Positions 34,990-47,000 of a stretch of DNA of 64,000 nt are shown here, piece by piece. The stretch covers positions 45,075,037 through 45,139,036 of the forward strand of contig OX345636.1 of NCBI GenBank assembly GCA_947044365.1, given 5' to 3'. A program made the position numbers and the translations under genes. This DNA is from Petrosia ficiformis. Lineage: Eukaryota > Porifera > Demospongiae > Haplosclerida > Petrosiidae. The notes below the pieces were generated by a model, which did not search any database, was not told the DNA's origin, and saw only the letters and a list, made by a program, of their open reading frames with translations. Position 1 is the first letter of the stretch, and each line of letters starts with the position of its first letter.

Positions 34990-37900
34990 ATGAATTAAGA
35001 GATGAACTTAGACAGCATATCACACAACACGATCTACATAATAAACCTGTTGACTTTATACTGATGAAAATTACTTCATATGTATATTGGTATTTTGAAA
35101 GAAATCAGCCTGACAATCCCATTTCTTATAAGCCTACTAATAAGCATAATTATAAGCATACTAATAAGCATTCTGGTAAAGGTGGTTTCAACAACCTTAA
35201 ATCTAAAATGAGGGAATTAAGAAAGCAACTTAGAAAGAATGCTCAGGAATCTTTGGAAATTACAAAACCTCTTCGTCATGAATATCATAACACTAGGAAG
35301 CATTTCTTAAGACAGCGTAAGTTAGAAGACTTGAGAATAATGGAACAGAAAGAATATGTTAATAATAAAAATTTTCGTGCTGACCCTCACAAGTTTGCCA
35401 AGCGTTTGTTTAATCCACCTAAAAGTGGTAATCCTTCTTTTTCAGAGGATGTTGGTAATACCTATTTTGCTAAGACCTACTTTGACTCTAACAGAAGCTA
35501 TAGCTATACAGATGATCTTGCCTTTCCTGAAACTTCTCCCCCACAAAAATGTTTAGATCTTGAAATCCCTTCGTTTAAGGAATTTAGTTTAGTACTTAGG
35601 AAATGTAGAAACAGCTCTTCTCCAGGCCCTAATGGTATCCCATACTTGGTATGGAAACGTTGCCCTTCTTTGGCACACATGTTATATACTATTGTATGTA
35701 GGGTGTGGTCATCTGGCAAAATACCATCATCATGGCAACAAGTCATTATTACTCTCATACCAAAGTCTGATGTTTTAAATGATCCATCTCAATTTAAGCC
35801 CATAGCTTTAAGTAATTGTGATGGTAAAGTTTTTTTTACACTACTCTCCAAACGATTACTTGAATATCTCATATCAAATAATTACATGTCTACTCAGGTG
35901 CAGAAGGGCTTTCTACCTAACATTGCGGGTTGTGTTGAGCACTCCACTCTTACTCTATCTGCTCTTAAAGATGCTAAGCGTGCAGGCAAGAATATATGTG
36001 TATCTTGGATTGATCTAAGAAATGCATTTGGGTCAATAAAACATTCTCTGCTACAATTCGTTCTTACTCGATACCACCTACCTTTTAAATTTAAAGAATT
36101 AATTTTTAACTATTATGAATCTCTTACTGCTCGCGTCATAACTAAATCTTTTATCTCGAAGCCTTTCCATTACAGTATTGGCATTTTCCAAGGATGTACT
36201 ATGTCTCCCACTCTTTTCAATGTTACAATACAGCTACTTTTAGATTATATAAATCAAACAAAATTTCATCCTTTATCTTATACTTTTAATGCAAACAATG
36301 CTATTTCTCTTTTAACTTCAGCATATGTTGATGATATACAAATCACTACATCTAAGCCTGAATATAATCAAAAATTATTAAATTATGTTGACAAATTCCT
36401 GAACTGGTCCAGGACTATGGAGGCAAAGCCTTCAAAGTGTTGCACCTTAGCAATGAAGAAATTTGATCATCGTTATATAAATAAATCTTTAACTCCACTC
36501 AGTAATCGTAGATATTCTCACTATGATCCAAATCTTTTTCTATCAGGTGAACATATCACACCAATTGCTGATGAGGGGTTTAAATATCTAGGTGTTAGGA
36601 TCGAATGGACATTACAAGAGAAGCAATCGCGTGGCAGAATCAAAGAGATTCTTATTAATTTAATTAACTTAGTTAATAATACTCACATAGCCAATACAGC
36701 CAAACTATGGTTATATAACCATCATATTGTTCCTCGTCTGTCATGGTGGTTTACCACTTTAGATCTGTCTTTATCTTTTGCTAAGCATCTTCATAGTTTG
36801 GTCCTACCATTCCTTAAAAAATGGTGTGGCCTTCCCAGGGCTGCAAATCCCTCTATTCTTTTCTGTGGTAGCAAATCCAGGCCAGGTTTGAGACTGAAAA
36901 GAATCCCTACAGTCTGGAAGCAATCTCGGGCATCAATGCTGCAGTTGCTGAAATACTCTAGGGATACTAGAGTACGCTCAGTTTTTAAAGGAAAACTGGA
37001 AGTTGAGGAGAAGCGCCTTCTTGGTAATAATAAGTATGCTCCTTGTATTGAGCTTGAATGTGCTGAGGCTTCAGTACCACATTCTGAAATACAGAGACCT
37101 CATTTAGCTGGTCTAGGATATAATGTGATGCATGCTAGTACATACATGTATAACCTGGAGTCTGTGAGAAAATCCCACATCTCCAGATACATTCATGATG
37201 TTGACGTGACTCAGCAACTCACCCACCTATCTAATCTACAAATGCAGGGTTGCTGGAATCAGTGGGATAATATAATGAACACTGATTTCTCATGGAACAA
37301 ATTAATTTATGGCACTTCTGATGGTGTACTTAGATTTTTGCTTAATTCAACCACGAATACTTTGCCAACACCGGATAATCTTCGACGTTGAGGTGTATCT
37401 AGAGTTGAGCTTTCCTGTGTTTTGTGTCACAGGGTTTCCACTTTGAGGCATATTCTGACTGGTTGTCCTGTGGCACTATATCAGGGGAGGTACACTTGGC
37501 GGCACAACTCAGTACTTTCTGTCATTCAACAATCAATAATAACATCTTGGAATGCACAGAAAGATGTTTATGCTAATACATTAAGTTTACCATACATTGA
37601 GTTTGTTAAACCTGGACTCAAGTCATCTAAAGGACACCCTCGCAAGCAACTATTGGGCTCTCTTCTATCAGGATCACTTCACTGGGTCTTTCTGTTTGAT
37701 CTTGAAGAAAGTTTAATATTTCCTTCAGAGATTGCTTTCACGACCTTAAGACCAGATGGAGTGATATTCTCGCACAAGCTTAAAACTGTCATACTTCTTG
37801 AGCTTACAGTCCCTATCGAAGACCGTGTTATTACGGCAAAATTTATAAAATCTAAAAGATACGATAGTCTTATACGAGAGTGCCAATCCAATGGATGGAA

Positions 37901-38111
37901 AGCTATTCTTTTAACCTTAGAAATAGGCTGTAGAGGCTATATAAATAATAATGTTTTACGTGTACTTCAGCAGTTGGGTTTGTCTAGGTCAGAGTGTCGT
38001 TCCACTCTTAAAAGCTGTAGCCAAGTGGCATTGCGCTGCAGCTATGGGATTTATTTAAATAGAAATAAAGCCATATGGCATACCATGCCTTATATATCCA
38101 GACTGGAGTGA
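34990..38111 (+). pseudogene. LINE reverse transcriptase and endonuclease, single in-frame stop
   Basis: Open from about 34990 (first ATG 35064) to 38111 except for TGA at 37389-37391. RT blocks: SSPGPNGIPYLVWK, FKPIALSNCDGKVF, VQKGFLP, SWIDLRNAFGSI (first Asp), GIFQGCTMSPTLFN, and AYVDD (Asp 423 and 424 from ATG 35064; most relatives have YADD). Just after the stop comes the knuckle CVLCHRVSTLRHILTGC and then GRYTWRHNSVL. The endonuclease follows with RPDG (37749-37760), ELTVPIED and KSKRYDSL, the R/K-P-D...E/D-L-T...K signature of R2-type enzymes. One nonsense codon is the only lesion in this part. Confidence 0.85.
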
Positions 38112-38488
38112 TTTATTGGATCACTATAATTATTTTTGTAAGCTATATATATATATAATTATATATATAATATATTTTTTATTTTAGATTTAATCCCCAT
38201 GCCAGGTCTGGTATTTTTTGCAGGCGACCTCGCCTACTGCCTAGCATTTTAAATTGTCCAGGTTAGAGGTTGAAACAATTTTCTATGTGATGATGGCATT
38301 AGGTATCCTGCTGATGACTGGCCAATTAATCTTTGTGTGTACATGTATGAGTGTTTGTGTAATGTACAATATATGTTTTGTTTGTTTTTGAGCTAATAAC
38401 TATTAAACTGCACATGGCCATGGGCCGTCGCAGAGTTATTAGCTCTTTTTCAGCAAGCATTGCTGATTATCTTTCCTCCTCTCTGTAG
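38112..38488. other. LINE 3' sequence and junction to unit B
   Basis: TA-rich tract, GCAGGCGACCTCGCCTACTGC (a small palindromic stretch) and AT-rich sequence. Homology to unit C restarts at about 38470 with TTATCTTTCC before the tail-exon acceptor. Some of this is probably LINE 3' UTR. Confidence 0.5.
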
Positions 38489-38668
38489 GAGCTAAGGAAA
38501 CATTTCTCAAAGTTGATCAAGGAGTGATAGAGTTATATCACAATCATCTACTGACCTCAACCTCAGTGAGTAGTTCATTTAGTCCATTCAGTGGTACTGT
38601 CTCTCCTTCACCGCCTACGAGAGATAACGGAGTCAATCATGTCTATGTTTATCAAACACATTCCATAG
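38489..38668 (+). CDS. Rab unit B, tail exon
   Basis: 180 nt after CTCTGTAG, open: AKETFLKVDQGVIELYHNHL, then the Ser/Pro-rich tail ending QTHSIG, donor GTAAGAA. Gly to Asp and Ala to Thr changes distinguish it from unit C. Splice sites intact, although the gene as a whole is broken. Confidence 0.8.
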
Positions 38669-39719
38669 GTAAGAATAAATTCTAACAACATGTGGAAGTA
38701 AGACTAATTTGTAAATAATGAATGTAGATTTCAAAGTTTTGAATATTCAAATAAGAACAATAATTTGTTGGTGTTGCATTGATCAAGCGCTTTGTAATGA
38801 GAACTATTTACTGCCTATTGTAAGTAATGTATTATGTTCTGTCCTCTGTTTCCACTGGGATTTAGAGTTATTAGATTAACAAAATAGATAGAACTTTCCC
38901 CAAACGCACATGCATATAACTAAGAATGAAGTTAATTCATTTAGATTCATCACACCTTACATGTGTAGTTATAATAACCATTCATAATTCCATATACATG
39001 TAGGTGGTATATAAACACTGACATGATATATGTGTACATACCAGTGAGACAATATGAAATAGAAGCTTCTATGCACAGCTTTGGCAATTATATAAACTCC
39101 TGTCAATATTAATAATAATAAACTAGTCACATATCTTTAATCCACCATTGTTAATCTACAATATTATAACTGCATTGCATATCTTTTTTTAAAAATTGTA
39201 AATTGTGTAGCTATAGTAACATGTGCCTACTCTAGCTGTTATTTGACAGGCATCAAATAATAAAAATGGCAGCCTTGTGTGATTTGTTAACAATAATGTA
39301 GCTGATAGGTTTGCAACATCTGACAATTTACATGATATAAAGTTTGTGAACATGCATGGAGATCATCCATTTTTTCAATTATTGTTCAATATGCATATGG
39401 TGTGAAACTCTTGACATCAATAATCTAGTAATTCAGTAGTTTCTTGATGTAACCATGCTAGTACTATAGATAGAAACGATCGTTCTATAAATAAAAAAAA
39501 CTACACCTAACCTAATAATGATAAACCCTAAAATAATTTTACGTATCCTGATGCAGTTTCTGCATTATTCATAGTCATACAATAGCTACCAGACCTTCCT
39601 TTCTCGTAGAGTGGGAGGGGTTGGCTACATGAGACTAATCTACATGCTATTGTTAGATTATTAATTATGTTAGTGCTAAATTAAATAATAATTATATAAT
39701 AATGAATGATTATTTTCAG
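38669..39719. other. Last intron of Rab unit B
   Basis: A shorter version of 55398-57473; the AAGTACTT-rich part and the following 700 bp are deleted. No gene. Confidence 0.6.
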
Positions 39720-39796
39720 GTAATAGCAGTAAAGTAGTAACTGAAAAAGAGGATGAAGAAGAAACTGCAAAATCTTCCAGCTTTCCATGTTGTTAA
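39720..39796 (+). CDS. Rab unit B, last exon with CC prenylation motif
   Basis: 77 nt after ATTTTCAG: NSSKVVTEKEDEEETAKSSS, then FPCC and TAA. The two C-terminal cysteines are the geranylgeranylation site of Rab proteins. Confidence 0.85.
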
Positions 39797-40991
39797 GTGT
39801 GTATAACACATTTTTTGTCAATTTTATTTGTCGTGAAACTTATGCATTTGTCAATTATTATGCATGCAGTATGACTTATTATGTTACATAATTATTATGT
39901 ATGTATAATAAACATTATTTTTGTATTAATAATAATTATAAAAAGATACCCATTCAATGGTTGATTTCTAATAGTGAATAAATGAACTGAAATTATGAAT
40001 GTTAAAAGAGTGATTGTCTTGACCTTTGGATGACAACAGAGATACCGTGAATATCCCTAGTCCTAGGTAACATTCCATGCATAGCAGTAAAATGGTCTGC
40101 TTTTCTGCAATTATGCAGTGTTCTCAAAACATTTTAGTTGACAAATGCAAGAAAATGAAAATAATAATTATTACTGTTGTTCAAGTACAAAGTGCTAACT
40201 GCCATTTGCAAGCTGTTCATAAGTGCTTGTGTATTCATAATGTTTTAAATAAAATTTAATTATGTTACGTTTGTGTAATAAAACTAGCAATATTAAATTC
40301 TTTATTTAGTAGGACTAGGACTACTAATAAATGGCTAATTATTAATATGTAGATAAGGCATACATGTAATTGTTGTCATGAGTGTAAAGACTTGGCAAGT
40401 AAGCAGTACAACCTTGTATTAGAGATATGAAATCAAGTTTTAAAAGAATATTGCTATTGCCATTTGGATAATCATGATCTATCAAATTGCTTTATGTGAT
40501 GCACTGATAATGGATTGATAATTGGCATCAGGCAATATTGGCCATTATTTCTAGTATCAGTATCAGTTATTTCTGAAAGATGTAAATGATATTGTAATAC
40601 ATGTAAGTGTACTATTAATGTCATTGCTTGTGATTACATTAGTCGCTTTTTATGATACTCATAACTATTGAGAAAATGCACATTTTCATTGAAAGAATCA
40701 AAAATCGCAAGGTTAATGTAATATTAATTAGTACCAGTTACCAGTACAAGTAATTATCAGTATATCAGAATATCGGTAAAATCTCAGTGTATCAGTGCAT
40801 CACTATACTTTGTGTAGGAATAACCTTCTATGTGTTGTATATATAATTAATAAAATAACTGCAAATCTGCAATGAAAAAAAAAATTATTTTTTGGTAAAA
40901 GTATAATATTAGCTGGCTGGGATTGCACTACATGTACTTGTTTCCTGTCTTATTATGACGTCACACCACAACAGGAAGTAAATAAACCAAG
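39797..40991. other. Interval between Rab units B and C
   Basis: Candidate poly(A) signal AATAAA at 39977-39982. A TE relic lies at 40500-40800 (TAATGGATTGATAATTGG). No supported gene. Confidence 0.55.
40956..40991 (+). promoter_or_regulatory. CRE, ETS and YY1-like cluster before the ATG exon of unit C
   Basis: TTTCCTG, TGACGTCA (40956-40963), CAGGAAGT and AAGATGGC at the ATG, as in unit B. Confidence 0.5.
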
Positions 40992-41081
40992 ATGGCTGGA
41001 GCTCAATATTTTGCAAATCAAGTTTACCAGCTTATACCTCCTGATTTACAAGGAATATTCAAGTACAGCTTTAAATCTAAG
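40992..41081 (+). pseudogene. Candidate first exon, unit C, donor lost
   Basis: Open for 30 codons from ATG (MAGAQYFANQVYQLIPPDL onward). The base after AAATCTAAG is A, giving AT instead of the GT of units B and D. Confidence 0.4.
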
Positions 41082-44000
41082 ATAGATGTGTATTAAATTT
41101 ATGCCCAAAAAAGAATTTGTTTTTTCATTGCAATTATGTATAATTTGGAAGGCTTGATTAGTTTTGTATGTAAACTTGTATAACCTTAATATAATAAATT
41201 GTGATCATTATAATACATGTAGAGTACAGTGGTTTGTAAGGTATTTATTTGAAGGATCTCGTGATAATGATGTACTGATAATCAGATCGGTAATTGGTAT
41301 CAATCATTGTTTTTAGTATTGATATCGGTTAATTCAGATACAGATGTAATTGATATTATAATAAATGTACAAATAATGTCATTTCTTATGATTATAACAT
41401 CATTAGTTGGTTTTATGATACTTGTGATTATTGCGAAAATTCTCATTTTCATTGAAAGAGGATATATAATATCAGATCTGTATCGGTTGTCAGTACATAT
41501 CTAAAGTAATTATATCAGAATATTGGTAAATTATCTTATTAGTGCATCACTAACATGTACATATACATGAACATGTACATGTTCGTCTACATGTAAATGT
41601 ACATGTAGATACCTAAAATACATGTAGTTGTAAATGTCACTACAGGTACTTGTATTTCCTTTTTTGTTAAAATTAATGTTATTAATCTCTTGTAAACATA
41701 GTGATTAATGTATCATGAAGAAATTATCCATTATTTAATATTACTTATTTATTACATACATAATTATAGTGCTTTAATGTACGTGTATGACTGATACTAG
41801 TTCAATCAGAATATGTTCATTAGACACACACAGTGAATGATGGATTAATGAATACTAACTGTATTACATGTACATACATGTAGTGTTTTAGTGTATGACT
41901 AATACCAGTTCAATCAGATTATGTTCATTAGACACACACAGTGGATGATGGATTAATGAATACTAACTGTATTACATGTACATGTACATACATGTAGTGT
42001 ATTAATGTATGACTAGTACCAGTTCAATCAGATTATGTTCATTAGACACACACACAGGGGATGATGGATTAATGAATACTAACTGTATTACATGTACATA
42101 CATGTAGTGTTTCATTGTATGACTAATACCAGTTCAATATACATGTAAATGAAACCCTGATAATCATATACATTGGTATCAAGATATACATGTCAATATT
42201 ACCCAGCATTATTACATACATGTATTAAGGCATGAACAAAATTTAATATACTTTTCCAATTTCAGTCATTCACTAGTCTTAACAAATGAACATTTGACAT
42301 GTTCACTCTTAAATATACACAGTCTAAAAGTTTCTTAAGTTAGTAGTTATGAGTTCCTTTGCAGTTATAATTATAGTTTAAATCATATTTTATAGTATAT
42401 CCAACAGTTATAAAGTATTTGCTACATGAAAAATGATGATGATTAGCTTCAACTTAGTAAATACACACATTTTGAATGTGGACTATTTCCTGTATAAAGG
42501 CTGTAGGAAATATTCTGCAGCTAAGAAAGTGCTTTTCAATTAATTAGTTGCCACGCCCATTTCAATATTTGAAGGAGCAACCCACGATTCAAACATTCAA
42601 ACAGATGCAATTGTTCAACATATATACACATGTGTATGCACATGTACACTTTTGAAGATTATGTTGTGTTTTTTTGTGGTTGATTTAGTCTCATTGTAAA
42701 TTTATTTTCTTTGTTTCTGCTACATGTTATCAAACCACAAAAAAAAAAACAGATTCCATTCAATGGTGAGTGAAAATGATCACATGATTATCACATAATA
42801 ATAAATTATACAAGAATATAAAGGTTCATCTAGCTTGCATGTATTTCTGAATGAGAGCTGAATGATATTCCACATGACTGGTTATTAAATTACTTAGGTA
42901 CCACTGACTGAGTCATTGAGATGTCTGACTATAATATTAATATTCACTCTTTCTTCTTCATATTACATGTACATGTATTATCTTCCATATTTAGGCTCCA
43001 ATGTATTATAATGCAGCTGTAATAGTTTATGATATAACAAGTAATAAATCATTTGAAGAGGCTATAAGCTGGGTCAAAGGTTAGTATTGTGTGTGTGTGT
43101 GTGTGTACATGTATGCATACATGTATGAGTATGTGTGCATGTGTCTTTATGTATTTGTGTGTGTGTGTGTTCATGCATGCTTACATTCATGCGTTCATGC
43201 ATGCGTGTGTGCTTGCTTGTGTATGATCATCCAATTGACATAACAGAAGACTCCATCTTTATTCCCTACCTAGCTACTATTGTCCTATATACTATTTTAA
43301 TGTTTATATTTTGTTAATTATAGATACAATTTGTGTAATGTTTGTAGTTTGTATCACTGAATATAAACATATTGTAAATTTATAACTTAATTAATTATGA
43401 ATATATTATTATGTATTAGATCTATAAACATAATTATGTATTATAATTTTAATGGGTCAAAGGTCAGTATTTTGTGTATGTATGTGCGTATGTACACAAA
43501 TACCATACCATCCTACCATATGTGACTGTGGATGAAAATATCAGTGATTTAGCAAATAATAATTTTATCAAACACTTACCTTTAAATGTTTGTAATTCAG
43601 ACACTTTCCACTTGGTATCCAGGAACAGTAACTGTTGCTCCACATAGTAACCAGATTTAGTTAGTTTCTTGTGCAAAAAGGCTGAATAATGTGACAAAAT
43701 TATCACTTGCCTAATGTATGAGGAATGTCATTATTATCATTGGTATCTACTACATAATTACATAGGCGTATCTAGGGTTCAGAACATACCAGGGCTCATT
43801 AATTATTCATGAAATTAATTGCAATCAATAAAGGTATTTAAGTGGTTTTTGATGATTATTAAAGTTATTAGTGGGAGTGATATATAATTATTATTATAAC
43901 TGACATACTGATATAACTGATAAAGTCTAGTGCATCAAAGAAGAGTTATTTTGGCATTCTTGTGAGTCTGGGCAAATTTAACATTAATTTGGACAATAAT

Positions 44001-47000
44001 TATTTTCTGTTCTGTTCTTTTTAGTACATGTTCTACGTTCCAGATTGTTGGTAGTCACTTCAGCTATTGATTTTTACTCACTCATCCTCCCTTGATAGCT
44101 TGAATATGATCTTCAAAGGCCACCAATCATTAATCATTTGCAGTATATAAACTTTGTTGTTGTTTCAGTTTTTATAATGTGGTTATTATGTATAAACAAG
44201 AGGGTTTTCCTTCTTCCTATTATATAGGCGCGTGGCGCAGTACTGCAATTCAATTAAATAACGCGCGTTACGCGCCTATATATAGACACGTGGTAAGCAA
44301 CGGGGCAACTTTATTTTTTCTTTACCCGGGCAATGCCCGTGCCTGCCCGGGTATAAATACGCCTATGCATAATTATATACTCTTTGTTCAGATTCTATTA
44401 ATTATTGACTCATGATTATACAGAGAGATTTAATATTGTGTAATCAATCATATATAAAATGTAATTGTAAACAAACAGTATAGTAAACAAACATCTTGTG
44501 TGTATACATCATAATATATTTAGTAAACATAATAATTATTATACTCTTAAAGCTGATATGCCACGCCCTAGCTCCACATGTGTCCAACTATAAACCATAA
44601 GCCTTGAACATATTGAGAAAATTATACATTTATATTGGAATAGTCACTAAACAGCACACCCTATATATCTATATGTAGCTCTAACAGTTTCCCAAACCCA
44701 TCATCTTAACTGTACTATTGTCATTTCCTAACTAACCACAAATTCAGAGCAGTTGACCAGTGACCAGGGTTTATATATTTTGATAAAAAATCTGGCCATG
44801 AAAATTGATGGATTTACAACCATTTAGCTATTTACAGAGGAAGTTGCTTGTAAAGTCGTGTGGACAGTGGAATTGAAACCAGTTGCCAGGCAACCTTAAT
44901 TAATGAAGTCAGCATTAGCTTTCACAGCTTCCACAAAGCGACAGAGAAGGCTGACCGCATGGGAGAGCACAATTCTTTCAGGGGTATTTTCTTCGCAATT
45001 TAATCAAACTATTTATAACAAAACAGTGAATACAAACTACAAGACTATGTCAGTATGACCAAGGGATGTAGCTTGAGGATGAAGTGATTACATAGTCCAT
45101 TTACAAAAGGGATGTGTCATAAGTAATGTATAGTAGCTACATTATGTATGAAAACAAGTGATTATTTAGACATTTAGTCTTGATGGGTTTGTATAAAGTG
45201 AGTCTTATAGTCTTGTAGTGTGTTACTATTGTCATGCATCCCTCATGAGTGTGTTATAACTATTATCTGTTAAATGTAAACAAAATGTTGAATATCCTCA
45301 TTATAAATGTTCCAGTGATTGACTTTTAATTATAAACTTAATTATAAACTTAATTATAAATATAATGCTACCATTTTGAATCAGTTTCAATGGATTTTGC
45401 ATATTAGATTGAGACAATCCAACATTCAAGTAATTACATTATTGACATGTACATTAAAGTGGGCATGGCAGCAAGCCTCAAGTGTATACATGTACCATGA
45501 ATCAAATTAAGTTTGAAGTTTTTGATCTTAATTATATGTAGTTTATAACTTTTTATAGGCATTACAGCTGTTTGGATCCAGCCCTGCAAAAGACGTTGTA
45601 TAACTTATTTAAACTTTATTTAAAACATATTCAAAGTCAAATTCCGAGTCATTGTTTGTGAAATTTCTCTGATTTTGTTAAACATAATACTTAAATCAAT
45701 TTATGGCACTTGGGACTATCGAGCTTTCTAACAACATAATTATAACAACTATAATTGTGTCTGAGATTTAGAGAATGATTGTAACCAAGTCAACAAATAG
45801 TGTGGGTTACTTCCCATCCACAAATTCCATAGAAGCAGTTGTGAATGTATATCTTCATCAAACTAATACAAAGTTGGTTTGTGGTATATTTATCAATTAT
45901 TGCTGATGGCACTAGAAGTACAATGTTAGTGTAATTGCGGTCTAAGTACATACATGTAGATCTTTGATGAAACTGAAGTATATACCCTTTGCCGATTACT
46001 TTCTCATGTCTGAAACTCAACAAATTACTTCATTTTCTTAGATTTTAAAAATTTTTGCATCATCAGTATACTGTTTCTCTGCTATACTCACTGTACATGT
46101 ACAACAGCTAATAGTACTAGTTGCAGTTTTACATTCCTTCTGCTAACCAAGTCCCCATAATGATGCAACTTCCTTAACTACAATGCATAGTGGACACAAA
46201 CATAATATATATAGTTTGAACCTGTGGCAAAGCACTTATAGGGATGGCTCTACAGGCCATTCATATTTATTTATATATTATCTGAATATAGGTTGCATTA
46301 ATTATACACTGAAAATGAATGGGTTAATCTATTTGGTTAAGATGAGCTGCGAATACATGTTGACAATATTAATATTGACACCTGGTACATGTACATTTTA
46401 CTGTTCACATCAATGCTTTATAACACAAGAATAATAAAAAACATTTTCAATAAAAATGAAAGAAGATGTAGGGATGTCAAAACCCAAAAAGCAAGCAAAC
46501 AAGGTTGGGAAGCTAACTTAGGACCCAAAATTAAACAAACCACTTCCATATAACCCTACATAAGTGCTTACACCTCTGTACAAAGAGCTGTAATTATGTA
46601 GGGTTATATGGAAGTGGTTTGTTTAATTTTGAGTCCTAAGTTAGCTTCCCAACCTTGTTTGCTTGCTTTTTGGGTTTTGACATCCCTACATCTTCTTTCA
46701 TTTTTATTGAAAATGTTTTTTATTATTCTTGTTTTCATTGATTTTTTTCTAAACGATGTGAATGTTTTTTTAGATTGCAGAAATACTATATATCATTATG
46801 AAATCATGCAATCAAAAATGCATTAAAATTTGTTCATCAATGAAGGTCAGTCTTTTGTTTATGTATTGATTATCATTCTCTTTCACTTACAGATGATGTA
46901 TATTCTCTATTCACTTACATCACTGTCTGCAGTCCTACAAGAAGTAGTGTCAGTCACTGTGTCAACCATTCAGTATTCCAATGCTTATCATAGTATACAT

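Larger units (their letters stand above)
34214..38440 (+). mobile_element. R2/HERO-type non-LTR retrotransposon
   Basis: N-terminal zinc fingers, a central RT and a C-terminal zinc knuckle plus restriction-like endonuclease are the layout of the R2 superclade. The coding part ends at 38111. The 3' boundary is uncertain; unit B sequence resumes by about 38480. A TA-rich tract lies at 38140-38175 and a GAGCTAATAACT hairpin at 38391-38446. Part of the 5' region (about 34580-34960) looks inverted. Confidence 0.7.
12581..39796 (+). pseudogene. Rab-family GTPase, unit B, interrupted by transposons
   Basis: Remains of a second Rab gene. Candidate first exon 12581-12670, micro-exon 14466-14479, G3 exon 15197-15290, tail exon 38489-38668, last exon 39720-39796. 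The micro-exon has 14 nt instead of 13 (frameshift), the G3 exon has TAG for the Trp of SWVK, and the 30-nt and G4/G5 exons are missing where the transposon block lies. The tail and last exons remain open and end in FPCC. Fibrinogen-related gene 2 and a pogo element lie in the large intron. It cannot make a working GTPase. Confidence 0.75.

Noticed and set aside
43464..43706. Minus-strand frame with LTKSGYYVEQQLLFLDTKWKV and a following GTAAGTG
   Set aside because: The patch is conserved in units B and D, but the frame is interrupted there, so conservation is probably just that of the duplicated unit.
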